Origin: Bathynomus jamesi
Lineage: Eukaryota > Arthropoda > Malacostraca > Isopoda > Cirolanidae
Reading direction: 5' to 3'
Assembly (NCBI GenBank): GCA_023014485.1
Contig: JAJOZX010005515.1
Coordinates: 121,001 to 185,000, forward strand
DNA length: 64,000 nucleotides
The translations under genes were made by a program, and so were the position numbers. Every line of letters starts with the position of its first letter. Positions within the stretch are counted from its first letter, which is position 1. Shown here piece by piece: positions 54,757 through 64,000 of the stretch. Under the pieces are notes generated by a model that was not told where the DNA came from, did not search any database, and saw only the letters and a program-made list of their open reading frames with translations.

Positions 54757-54880
54757 ACATATTTTGAAATTGTGACGGTTATTTAGTGTTCATATTTCAT
54801 ATTTATCTGAAAAAGAGGAAAGAGTTATTATATTTATGCATTTACTCATTTATTCCACGTAGGCTTAGGTCTTCTAACCG
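54757..54880. repeat. Dispersed repeat, copy 2
   Basis: Same unit as 48895-49025 with minor indels. 54881-54978 is unassigned. Confidence 0.75.
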
Positions 54881-54978
54881 TATTTCACGCATTAATTAAT
54901 TTTATTTATTTGGCTAAGCATAGGCTAGTAAAGCTTTTCAAGATTAAGAACGAGACTGTGACTCTAGCCTTAGACCTA

Positions 54979-55134
54979 GTCAGAGACGTCAACTTTGAAG
55001 TATGAAAATCCGTGAGATTTTGCCTGATTTTGCCTGTGCCTGATTTTGATAACTGGAAACATATCCCACATAAGGGAGTTTGAGACTTAAAATCCGTGAG
55101 TCTCACGGAAAATCCGTGAGAGTTGACATGTCTG
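54979..55134. mobile_element. 156-bp MITE, probable hAT
   Basis: Ends CAGAGACGTCAACT and AGTTGACATGTCTG are imperfect inverted repeats. CCTAGT flanks both sides. The interior repeats AAAATCCGTGAG. Confidence 0.7.
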
Positions 55135-55174
55135 CCTAGTTCTCTTCATATACAGTAAGTAGGCCTACATACAC

Positions 55175-55430
55175 AGGACATTGATAAGTTAGAAGGGGTT
55201 CGGGCTCGAGCAACCAAATTGAATCCAGAACTGAGAAGTAAAACATTTGAGAAAAGATTTGCTGGACTAGATATTTGAAAAGTGTCCACTTAGAGGAGAA
55301 CTAATTCGAGTATAGAACATGTAAAATAGTTTTCATAATGTAACTTATAGGAATTATTTGATAGGGATAGAGTCCATTACAAGAAGAAATGGATATAAAT
55401 TGAAAGTCAAACGTTTTTAAGTGTAATGCT
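55175..55430 (+). pseudogene. CR1-type LINE C-terminal fragment
   Basis: DIDKLEGVRARATKLNPELR, SKTFEKRFAGLDI, then in another frame HLRGELIRV and IGIESITRRNGYKLKVK. This matches the post-RT domain of CR1-like LINEs (compare IERVQRRATKM in LINE-B). Both flanks are lost. Confidence 0.65.
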
Positions 55431-55761
55431 ATAAATCAAGTCTTTCATATAAACTTACTGAACCTTAAACTTCAACTCTTTAAATTTTCATGCATTAGTC
55501 ATTTCATTGTTAGACAACTTATATAATTATTAAACAAATATAATTATTAAACCTTTCAGAGTAGTCTTTTCAAATATTTAAAACATTGGGACAATTTAGA
55601 TATTTCAAGTGACTGACTGAAATGTCTAACGAAATGTCTAAATAATGTGAAATACTTAACGAAATGTCTAACTAATGTGAAATGTTTAAAGCACTAGACA
55701 TTTCAAAATTCACAAAATTGGAATAATGAATCGTCTAACGAAACCTCTACTTCTGTTCAGA
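55431..55761. repeat. AT-rich spacer with short tandem repeats
   Basis: ACGAAATGTCTAA-TAATGTGAAAT units repeat at 55622-55690. Otherwise unassigned. Confidence 0.6.
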
Positions 55762-55900
55762 GTGAGAGAGATAGCAAATGAAGGCGATATAGAAAAACTA
55801 CAAAATTACGTTGACCAAACCCACGATATAGGCGATATAGAAAAACTACAAAATTATGTTGACCAAACCCACAAGTCATGTATTTCGGATAAATACTAGG
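55762..55900 (+). pseudogene. Candidate ankyrin-like exon fragment with 48-bp in-frame duplication
   Basis: A pyrimidine-rich tract ending TTCTGTTCAG (55752-55761) looks like a splice acceptor. The frame after it reads VREIANEGDIEKLQNYVDQT, then the 16-residue unit GDIEKLQNYVDQTHDI is present twice (55784-55831 and 55832 onward), ending KSCISDKY. GDIEKLQNYVD resembles the first helix pair of an ankyrin repeat. The stop codon is created by the TA/TIR of the mariner at 55900, which cuts the frame. An upstream ATG at 55727 also opens this frame. Evidence for a live gene is weak. Confidence 0.35.
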
Positions 55901-57277
55901 GTCACTCAATATATTTTGCCCCACCCTTTTTTCTTAGCTAAATATAATAATAGGCCATGGGGCTGAAATGTCTTTTGGGCCGTAAGTTTGAACTTTCTGC
56001 GCTTCACATAACCGGAATTTTCCAGTTTGAACCTCCCCTCCTTGTATAAAACCGCTTTTAAACGCCCTTATATAAAACCGATGGTTAACGCAGTTTCAAA
56101 AATGGCGTCTGACAGTGATGTGCGTCGTAAACAGAGAGGTGTTATTGAGTTCTTAACCGCAGGGAAGGAAACAGTTGGAAATATTCACAAACGTCTACAA
56201 AACGTTTACGGAGATGCTGTTGTTGATCGAAGCACAGCTGGACGCTGGTCTAAACGTGTGAGACCATCGGAGAGAGGGAGAGCCAGCCTCGCTGATGAGC
56301 CACGCAGCGGTCGCCCGGCATCGGCTGTGACATCTCACACTGTGCAACGTGCTAACAGTATCATTCGATCAAATCGGCGTGTCACATACAAGGAGCTATC
56401 ACTGGAGCTAGGAATTAGTGAAGGAAGTGTGAATACGATAATTCAGCAACTGGGATACTCAAAAGTGTGTTCATGGTTTGTTCCTCGCGAACTGACTGAA
56501 GATCACAAAGCCCAAGGAAAAGAAATTGCTTCTAAGTCGTTGATTCGATACGAGACAGAAGGGGATGACTTCCTTTCACGAACTGTGACTGGGGATGAGA
56601 CTTGGGTACACCACTTTGAACCTGAAACAAAACGCCAATCCATGGAGTGGCATCACGCAGACTCCCCACGCAAGAAAAAGTTCAAAATGACTCCCTCTGC
56701 AGGAAAGGTTATAGCCACCATCTTCTGGGACATGAAAGGGGTGATTCTGGTGGACATTATGAAGAAAAGACAAGCAATCAACTTAGAGGCATATATTGCT
56801 ACCCAACTGAGACTCCAGAGACGTATAAAGCGAGTTCGACCGGAGAGAAAACTGGAAGGCGTCCTTTTTTTGCACGATAACGCAAGACCACACTACAGTT
56901 TGCAAACAAGAGAGGCCATCACAAAAATGCGCTTGACTGTGTTATCCCACCCTCCATACAGCCCGGATCTGGCACCTTCAGACTTGCATTTGTTTGGGCC
57001 AATGAAGGATGCTATTCGTGGAAGAAAGTTTCAGAGTGACGATGAGGTTGTTGAGGAAGTTAAGAGGTGCTCGAGCGGAACCCAGCGGACTTTTACCAGC
57101 AAGGAATAAAGGCCCTTGTTTCGAGGTGGAGGAAAGCCGTAGAAAAGGATGGAGACTATGTGGAAAAATAAAAACTTGTAGAAAAGGTATGTAACCACTT
57201 GCGTACAAAATTTCTGGAACTTACAAGGAAACTTGGAAAGAAAAATAAAAGGTGGGGCAAAATATATTGAGTGGCCC
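55900..57277 (+). mobile_element. Mariner (DD34D), nearly intact
   Basis: TIRs GGGTCACTCAATATATTTTG and GGGCCACTCAATATATTTTG, about 27 bp. The left flank is TA; the right flank is TC, probably a mutated TA. Length 1,378 bp is close to a full mariner. Inserted between the ankyrin-like fragment and a LINE-C fragment. Confidence 0.9.
56102..57172 (+). pseudogene. Mariner transposase, DD34D, one frameshift
   Basis: I choose the ATG at 56102 (MASDSDVRRKQRGVIEFLTA); the upstream in-frame Met at 56027 overlaps the TIR side and lacks family similarity. The N-terminal half has two helix-turn-helix regions with the GRPAS linker. The catalytic core shows VTGDETWVHHFEPETKRQSM (first Asp), FLHDNARPHYS (second) and YSPDLAPSDLHLFGPM (third), exactly 34 residues between the last two. 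A one-base shift near 57068 ends the main frame early; the normal C-terminus (ADF/YQQGIKALVSRWRKAV, DGDYVEK) follows in the next frame to 57172. All catalytic residues are intact. Confidence 0.92.
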
Positions 57278-57279
57278 TC

Positions 57280-57915
57280 GTGCCTTTATCGAATGTAAAA
57301 TTAAGTGAACAATATAACATTAAAATTGTAACAGCTAGAAAAATAATGGGAACGACCTGGAGAAGCTTCCACAGTAGAAAAGCAAACACCCATAATTAAT
57401 TGAGTATTGCTCAGTATTCACAAACTTATACAGAAAACGAGACATTGGAAACATAAAAGTGACTACACGACTTCAATCCCTGAAACTTTACTCCCTGGAA
57501 AGAAGACGTAAACGATACACAATAATATACATATGGAAAATACTCTATGAACGTGTCCGAAACTTTAGAAATTAAATAAAAACAGAATGAAATGAGAGAA
57601 GAGGTGGATTCTTCACTGTCTCAGCTGCAGTGGGACCAGGGCCATGAAAATGAAGATGGAAAACACACTCAGAATAGGAGACCCAAAACTCTTTAATGTG
57701 AAACTCCAGCACACCAACCTGAATAATTTTAAGAACCAGCTGGACAGGTTCTTGTGCAAAGAACGTATGACCCTGACCGGTCATACGTAGCTGGTTACAA
57801 GAGCAGGATGAGCGTAGAAAGCAACTTTCTCACCCATCAAATCCAGCAAATAAGGCGGGAAACTGTAAAGGGGTTGACCAGAGGTCGACCCTGAACTATC
57901 GTTCGACGTCATCAA
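57280..57915 (+). pseudogene. LINE-C-type C-terminal fragment (copy 4)
   Basis: ARKIMGTTWRSFHSRK, then LQSLKLYSLERRRKRYTIIY with IWK (57455-57540), and RLGDPKLFNVKLQ with NNFKNQLDRFL (57680-57760) match the LINE-C C-terminal domain. Together with 52150-53230 this may be one LINE copy split by the elements between. Confidence 0.7.
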
Positions 57916-59462
57916 AACAAAGTATCATATATATATATATATAAAACAATGCTCTAATTTTAATTCTCATTAAAAAAGGGATTTCAACTAAAAGCTGCAG
58001 TGACAAGTTTCAATATGATAAATGGGAGTTAAAATGACGTCATCATCAATAACATGACATTATGAACTTATGTAACTTATGTAACTTTATGAACTTATAT
58101 AGAGTATATGTTAGATTTATTAAATGGATTATATTTTAATTATTTTAATAGGTTGTCATGCAATAATGCATAAAATTTAAATTAATATTTTCATTATTAC
58201 TACTTTTACTTCTAAATTTTTCTTAAATTGTTGTGAACAAATTTGGCGTTTTGAATAGTTTTTCTGTATAGATATTCGCTGCAGATAAATGTTGAAAATT
58301 AGTTATTTTAATAAACAAAAATGATTTACATTCACAAACATTTGAATTCACTCAGATTAAGACGATAGAACAGGTTTTTATTTTTTTTTTAATCTTTTGC
58401 GCATGAAATAAGCGCACATGTCATACGAGAAGGAAACGAGAGCTCAGCCTTCTTTATTTTCCATGATGTCATCGACTAATCCCTTAAATCAAAACCGTGA
58501 CATCATCTTTTTTTTTCTTGTTCTTGTTTTCTGATGCCAAGCGTATCCTTAGGTTTTAAATGTCGGAGAGAGAAGGCATTTGTTGACACTCTTCTGTGTG
58601 ATACATTCCAGTTTGGTATAGCGTACAACAAGTATAGATAGGACTTACTTTTGAGAACTTTTTATATTATAAGTTTTTTTTTTTACAGTTGGTATAATAT
58701 TAGTTATTTATTGTCCTTAAAAATAAGGACAAGTCGCAAAGAAAGTATTTCACAAAGAAATTATTATAATTATACGTAAAAGTTTATGATTATTCGATGA
58801 GTAAATTATAGGAAAAGAGTGTATATTGAAAGCAATTTATATACAAACAAATTTATATGTCTAAAATAGAGTTTACTATTTAATTGAAACGAAATATAAT
58901 AAACCTGCAAGCCTGCATGGGATGCATACAGAGATATCCCTAAAGTGAAAGCCCATCAGGTATGTATCAATACACGTGTGTTTAGTGTAATTATGAAGCG
59001 TGTATATATATATATAGACCACATATGTATACATATAGTAGATATATTAGAGAATATGAACACTATTCATAAAGCGAAAGGCCCGAGTAAACAACTCTCT
59101 TTTCACCGATATTTAGACGAAGCTCCAGGAACCTTTGATAACTTTTCAAAGCTAAAATTTCCATTCAAGCTATTCTGACGGATGATCGAATCACAAAGAG
59201 AGAAAAGCTTTTCAGAAAGCTCGAATTTCATCCTTTTTCCCTTTCAGCCAACCAACCAAACCTCCATTCTTTTTCATTTTGGAATTTATCGGGGGATGGG
59301 GAGAGAGATGTCTGGAGTTAAAGAAAGAAACGCAATAATTCTAATTATTTATTCGAAACCTCGTCTAGAGTAGAGTCGCTCACAATTTATAATTAGAGAT
59401 ATTTTTACAGATTACTTGCTACTACGGATGGAAACTCTGCAATACACTCCCACTGTCTCATT

Positions 59463-59463
<1 letters not shown>
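57916..59463. other. Unassigned AT-rich region
   Basis: Short (AT)n at 57929-57942. I found no gene, RNA or transposon border in this 1.5 kb. Confidence 0.5.
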
Positions 59464-59530
<67 letters not shown>

Positions 59531-59681
59531 TATATACATATATATACACTGTGTGTATATACAGTATATACCTTTCACCTTTCCAGTTATTCCGTGAGAT
59601 GATTCTTTATTTCATTATTATTATTATTATTATATATATATTTTATAGGATTTGTCTCCTGCCAATAAATTTTATCATTAT

Positions 59682-59738
<57 letters not shown>
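59464..59738. repeat. (AT)n and (ATT)n microsatellites
   Basis: Runs at 59465-59540, 59617-59640 and 59684-59738 with short unique spacers. Confidence 0.95.
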
Positions 59739-59739
<1 letters not shown>

Positions 59740-60504
59740 CGGGTGTGCCATAAAAAAGGATACATTTTAAAAAGGCTATAAAATCAACATTTGTCATTTA
59801 ATTTTAATAAAACTTCTTAAAACATATGTATTTATCTATGTGCAAACAAGTTTTCAGACTAAAATATCAAATAATTCAAATTCTATCAACATTTAACGAA
59901 AGAGTATGATTTTTCTACTTAACACGCAAAAATTATTAAACCTTTTTAATATTTTTTTATAAAAATAATTTTTAACGTAAAATTTATCTAAAATTATTAA
60001 AAAAATTGTTCGAAGTGCTTCCTTCCATTTCAATAACTTTTTTTATTCATGGCCGGAATTCATCTATGGCTCGATTTACTCGTTCCTATGAAAGCTCTTC
60101 CCATTTTTGAATGATGATCTCGTGTAAATGAGCGACATCTTTTATCCTAATCCTGTAGACTCGCTCTGCTAAGTTCCCCCATATTCCGGCCAAGAATAAA
60201 AAAAAGTTATTGAAATGGAAGGAAAGCATTTCGAACAATTTTTTTAATAATTTCAGGTAAATTTTACGTTAAAAATTATTTTTATAAAAAAATATTAAAA
60301 AGGTTTAATAATTTTTGCGTGTTAAGTAGAAAAATCATACTCTTTCGTTAAATGTTGATAGAATTTGAATTATTTGATATTTTAGTCTGAAAACTTGTTT
60401 GCACATAGATAAATACATATGTTTTAAGAAGTTTTATTAAAATTAAATGACAAATGTTGATTTTATAGCCTTTTTAAAATGTACCCTTTTTATGGCACAC
60501 CCGT
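59739..60504 (-). mobile_element. Foldback mariner derivative with 320-bp arms
   Basis: Arms 59739-60059 and 60182-60504 begin ACGGGTGTGCCATAAAAA and are nearly perfect complements, leaving a 122-bp centre. Minus-strand reading of the centre gives LAGIWGNLAERVYRIRIKDV and HLHEIIIQKWEELS, a mariner/Tc1 transposase C-terminal remnant. (AT)n on both sides. Confidence 0.88.
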
Positions 60505-60506
60505 TT

Positions 60507-60538
<32 letters not shown>

Positions 60539-60554
60539 ATATTATATATATATA

Positions 60555-60765
60555 CAGGGTGATTCAAAAGTCAGGTTACATAGGGCTTTTCTGTTTCTTT
60601 GCAGGTAGATGTTATCGAAGGAGGAACGCATTGATATGATATTCCTAGCTGGCTGCAGAAGTGCATTGCCGTTAACGGTGGCCATATCGAACATGTGATG
60701 TGAATATTCCCCTGCATCATTACATAATACAGTATTTCCCTATGTAACCTGATTTTTGAATCACC

Positions 60766-60768
<3 letters not shown>
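60555..60768 (+). mobile_element. 214-bp MITE from the CAGGGTGATTCAAAAGTC mariner family
   Basis: TIR CAGGGTGATTCAAAAGTCAG with TA flanks. It keeps the transposase start (60609: MLSKEERIDMIFLA) and end (60656-60703: QKCIAVNGGHIEHVM, stop) and nothing between. TIR kinship with the element at 6919 suggests the same enzyme group could act on both. Confidence 0.88.
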
Positions 60769-60812
<44 letters not shown>

Positions 60813-60837
60813 TATATTATATATATATTATATATAT
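60769..60837. repeat. (AT)n microsatellite
   Basis: Alternating AT with short interruptions between two elements. Confidence 0.95.
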
Positions 60838-61478
60838 ACACTACCAGTCAAAGGTATAAAGTACACCCTGAAATATTCATAAATTTAAAATTTTGTTTAA
60901 ACTTTTTTATTTATTAACTAAGTTATCATGACACAAATTCATAAGTACAAACATGGGAACTTAAATAAGAACAAATCAGGACAATTTAACAAAAGCAAAG
61001 TCTAAATTTTAGATTCATCAATATAGCCTCCTCTAGCAGCAATTACAGCAGAACAAATTCGAGGCATGCGCTCAACAAGAGAAAGAAGATAGTCTGGTGA
61101 AAGCTGCTGCCAGCACTCTTGTAAGAGTTACCAGAGCTTCTGAGCACTGGATGGCTGCTTGGCTTTCACTCGTCGATCCAGTTCATCCCACACTAGCTCG
61201 ATGGGGTTCAGATCCGGGGACTGTGCTGGCCATTCCATAACCGTGAGATGACGTTGCCGTTCTTTCTGCTTCAGGTAATTTTGACACAGCTTGGAAGTGT
61301 GTTTATTATCGTTGTCTTGCTGCATTGTGAACTGTTGGCCAACTAGTCGCAGTCCAGATGGGATGGCATGCCGCTGTAAAATGCTGTGATAGCCACGTTG
61401 GTTCAGTATTCCAGTGACTTTGTGGACATCTCCAACTTGCTCCCATGCAAAACGTCCCCAGACCATCACACTTTCTCC

Positions 61479-62457
61479 GATTCCCGGAATTTTCATCGTG
61501 GGAAATATCATCGTCGGAAAGATCATCGTCGGAAAGATCATCGTGTGGAAATATCATCGTGCGGAAATATCATCGTGCGGAAATATCATCGTGCGGAAAT
61601 ATCATCGTGTGGAAATATCATCGTGTGGAAGGTCATCATCAGTGATAAGTTATATAAGTTAAAGTTAAGTTAAGGAAACCGGCCACTTCGGTATAGAATG
61701 TGTGTATATGAAGTTGTAGTTAGCCTCTATTTTCTTGTGGCGTTTGTTAGTACATACCTAACCTAACCTAACCTAACGTGAGAGCTTCCCATATACACTT
61801 TTGGAGTGAGTCAAAACTTGATCGGTTGACAATTAGCCTTTATTCTAGCATTAAATTTGGAAAAACGAGGATAACTTTTATTGTATTTCATTGTTTTTTA
61901 CGGGAAAAACGTGTAATTTTTGAGAAATCTTTGCCCCGCAAGTCAGTCAGAAGTGCGGCAGTATTTTTTCGCAAGCGGGGGAAGCGGGGGTGGAGGGTAA
62001 CTGTGTATAACTAATTAACTTACACGTATTTTGCTTTTATTGTGTCTGGCAACCTAAATGAACACTAGCGCATGCGTAATGTGTATACACACTACAAAAG
62101 ATTTGTAGTGAATAGCGTTATGCGCCCATTTTTAAATGCTTCTAATATTATGTGAATTAAATAAACCAATTTCCTGTTCGATTTTCTATTTACTAAATAC
62201 TAAATTTACTTACTAAATTTACTTATACATATAGAAGTTATTCTTAATAAAAGTATCATTTTTAATTAACTTATCACTGACGATGATCCTTCCACACGAT
62301 GATATTTCCACACGATGATATTTCCGCACGATGATATTTCCGCACGATGATATTTCCGCACGATGATATTTCCGCACGATGATCTTTCCACACGATGATC
62401 TTTCCGACGATGATCTTTCCGACGATGATATTTCCCACGATGAAAATTCCGGACACC
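61479..62457. mobile_element. Insertion with 16-bp tandem-repeat TIRs, 8-bp target duplication
   Basis: An exact 8-bp duplication CTTTCTCC (61471-61478 and 62458-62465) brackets it. Ends share CCGGAATTTTCATCGTGGG and then about nine 15-16-bp units (CATCGTGCGGAAATAT and variants) on each side in inverted orientation (61488-61635 and 62281-62447). The centre (61640-62275) has no clear ORF, but contains four CCTAA pentamers at 61754-61776. The repeats make artificial NIIVRKYHRAE peptides on both strands. The superfamily is unknown; the 8-bp duplication is hAT- or P-like. Confidence 0.85.
61754..61776. repeat. Interstitial telomere-like CCTAA run
   Basis: Four consecutive CCTAA pentamers, complement of TTAGG, the common arthropod telomere unit. 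Too short to be a telomere. Confidence 0.7.
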
Positions 62458-63142
62458 CTTTCTCCACCGTGCTTCACTGTTGGCACAACACACTGCTGTG
62501 TCATTCTTTCACCCGCTCTGCGCCGCACAAATACTCTACGTTTGGATCCAAAAACTTCGAACTTTGATTCGTCAGTCCAAAGGACAAATTTCCACTGCTC
62601 AACAGTCCATTTTTGGTGTTTTTTAGCCCAGGCTAGCCTTTTCTTTTTGTTCTGGAGTCTCAGCATTGGTTTCTTTGCTGCAGTTCGTCCTTTTAATCCT
62701 ACCTCTCTTAGTCTTCTCTGAACAGTTGATGTTGAAACTGTTGTACTTCTGGAGTTGTTCAGCTGGATATACTTGTCCTCTGAGTCTGTTGTAGTTCTTG
62801 GTCCCCCTGATCTTTTTCTGTCCTTATTTTGACCAGTTCCTTCGTACCGTGTAATGGCACGCAACCGCATTCACAGAAACTTTTAAATTTTTTGCAATTT
62901 TCCACAGTGATTGGCTCTCATTTCTCAAAGTTACAATCGACTGTCTTTTTTCTGTTGTTAACCGAGCTTTGGCACCCATTTTTGCTTTTTTGAAACAGAA
63001 ATATAACTTAAACTACACAGTTAGCTCCTCTGCAAGGACTTTTAAACTGTTTTTGGACCTTTGTGTAGAGCTAATGGCATTAATTTTAGGTTGCATGCTA
63101 GACGTAAATTAACACATTCTGAAGGCTATTTTGAAGAAGCTA

Positions 63143-63221
63143 TATATATATATATATATATATATAGTGTCCCAAAAGGTATGGCCTAAAAATAAACTTT
63201 TACAATTTTTTTATTATAAAT
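63143..63221. other. (AT)n then truncated TIR-like end
   Basis: After (AT)n, GTGTCCCAAAAGGTATGGCC (63167) resembles a mariner-type terminus that is cut off by the LINE-B copy. Low certainty. Confidence 0.4.
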
Positions 63222-64000
63222 GATAGAGTAACGAATATCCATACGGTCAAAGACATAATACCTTTTGATAATGGTAATATTTTGGATAATATTGTGGTTA
63301 GTGAAGGGGTGGTAATGCGCTATATTGATAAAATGAAAATGCATAAATCACCGGGGCCGGATTCCATATATCCCATACAACTAAAAGAATTAAATGAAAG
63401 CATTGTTGTGCTGCTAACAAAGATTTTTAATGTGTCTATTTCTGAAGGGTGCGTACCAGATAATTTCAAGTTAGGAAATGTAACACATATCTTTAAGAAA
63501 GGCGATAAAGGTGCGGCGGGAAATTATAGGCCAATCAGTTTAACGTCTGTTGTAGGTAAGCTACTGGAATCAATAATTAGGGATCGTATAGTCGAACCCT
63601 TAGAATTGCTTAACTTAGTTAGAAATACGCAGCACGGTTTTAGGCGAAACAAATCTTGCTTAACTAATCTTTTAGAATTTTTTTCAAAGCGTGTTTGAAG
63701 TTTACGATAGTCATCGGGCGGTAGATGTAGTGTATTTAGATTTTCAAAAAGTGTTTGATACCGTACCGCACAAAAGACTCATTGAAAAAAACTAAGGCTC
63801 ATGGAATCAGGGATGTAGTAATAAATTGGATAGAAGAGTGGTTGCGAGGTAGGAAACAGAGGGTGGTCGTTGATGGAGCGGAGTCGTGTTGGGATAGCTT
63901 TTTCGAAATATCTCATTATAATAGGACTAGAAATAACGGGTGTAAGTTGACAAGTAGAAGGTTCGAGACAGCAGTTGCCAAAAACTTTTTTACGCATAGA
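63222..64000 (+). mobile_element. LINE-B copy 2, 5'-truncated and internally deleted
   Basis: Plus-strand RT: MHKSPGPDSIYPIQLKEL, IFKKGDKGAAGNYRPISL and NTQHGFRRNKSCLTNLLEF (63282-63698), then in another frame VYLDFQKVFDTVPHK, where the usual Ala before FDT is Val. At about 63893 the sequence jumps from the equivalent of 8147 to the equivalent of 7445 in LINE-B, removing the ADD catalytic box. It then reads the C-terminal FETAVAKNFFT region off the window edge. Overall it is very similar to LINE-B. Confidence 0.88.

Larger units (their letters stand above)
61128..62979 (-). pseudogene. Tc1-like transposase, split by insertion
   Basis: The start is near 62979 (MGAKARLTTEKRQSIVTLRN) with paired helix-turn-helix regions (STSTVQRRLREVGLKGRTA). 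FVLWTDESKFEVFG holds the first Asp and VPTVKHGGE leads to the insertion at 62465. The sequence resumes at 61478 with SVMVWGRFAW, then TMQQDNDNKHTSKLC (second Asp) and QSPDLNPIELVWDELDRRV (Glu), with 38 residues between the second Asp and the Glu by my count (DD38E). A frameshift near 62860 and weak continuation after 61128 add to the damage. Confidence 0.85.
60838..63128 (-). mobile_element. Tc1-like element (DD38E) carrying a 979-bp insertion
   Basis: The left end near 60838 starts ACACTACCAGTCAAAGGTAT; the right end is not clearly resolved before the (AT)n at 63143. The transposase on the minus strand is split by the insertion at 61479-62457, whose 8-bp duplication lies in the transposase gene. 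Without it the element would be about 1.3 kb. Confidence 0.75.

Noticed and set aside
57916..59463. Region inspected for a hidden host gene
   Set aside because: Only short frames without domain, signal or credible splice pattern were found.
59416..59739. Multi-pass membrane-like ORF
   Set aside because: The hydrophobicity comes from AT and ATT microsatellites, not from a conserved protein.
61386..61673. Overlapping His/Arg/Cys-rich ORFs on both strands, also at 62219-62493
   Set aside because: They derive from the 16-bp tandem repeat units of the insertion at 61479-62457.

Overview
The window reads as a gene-poor, repeat-saturated stretch of an animal nuclear genome. The sequence-based reasons are: non-LTR retrotransposons, Penelope-like, hAT, Tc1/mariner and MULE elements; tRNA-derived SINEs; long (AT)n, (CT)n and (ATT)n microsatellites; no prokaryotic operons. 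Short interstitial runs of CCTAA (the complement of the arthropod telomere unit TTAGG) at 46646-46660 and 61754-61776, together with the element mix, make an arthropod most likely and a crustacean or chelicerate plausible; this is inference. Almost every recognisable protein is a transposon protein broken by frameshifts or stops. Only two short stretches look like possible host exons: a signal-peptide-like ORF with a splice donor at 46021, and an ankyrin-like fragment with a splice acceptor at 55762.

Layout. 1-717: minus-strand LINE RT fragment. 1218-2942: Penelope-like element in inverted-repeat form, with hammerhead ribozyme motifs at both ends. 3101-4712: mariner-like element (DD37D). 4720-4828: hairpin with a second hammerhead-like core. 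4937-5973: small TIR element with an unplaced ORF. 6026-22440: one old minus-strand LINE (here 'LINE-A') split into four pieces by three DNA transposons: a DD39D mariner-type element (6919-12724) that itself holds a CR1-like LINE ('LINE-B', about 6950-11440), a Tc1 relic (14287-16593) and a hAT (16802-22057) that holds a hexamer-rich MITE. 22880-28560: two minus-strand copies of another LINE ('LINE-C'), separated by a DD41D element and a dimeric tRNA-SINE. The second copy continues to 35447 but is interrupted by a 5.9-kb TIR transposon (29180-35092) encoding a protein of about 1,350 codons that I cannot place in a named superfamily. 35942-39483: a second unplaced transposon, with 8-bp target duplications. 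40394-42827: hAT with a nearly intact transposase. 43262-47460: a FLYWCH/MULE transposase between inverted arrays of a 15-bp minisatellite, with a SINE between it and the second array. 48037-55134: MITEs, foldbacks, SINEs and LINE scraps. 55900-57277: a mariner with a single apparent frameshift. 59739-63128: foldback and deleted mariners and a Tc1-like element carrying a 979-bp insertion whose ends are 16-bp tandem repeats. 63222-64000: an internally deleted copy of LINE-B on the plus strand.

Nothing here forms a host pathway. The biological logic is parasitism among elements: LINEs supply RT, deleted and foldback mariners and MITEs depend on transposases supplied elsewhere, and the SINE tail resembles the LINE-C 3' end. 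Target-site duplications and interruption order let the insertions be ordered in time.
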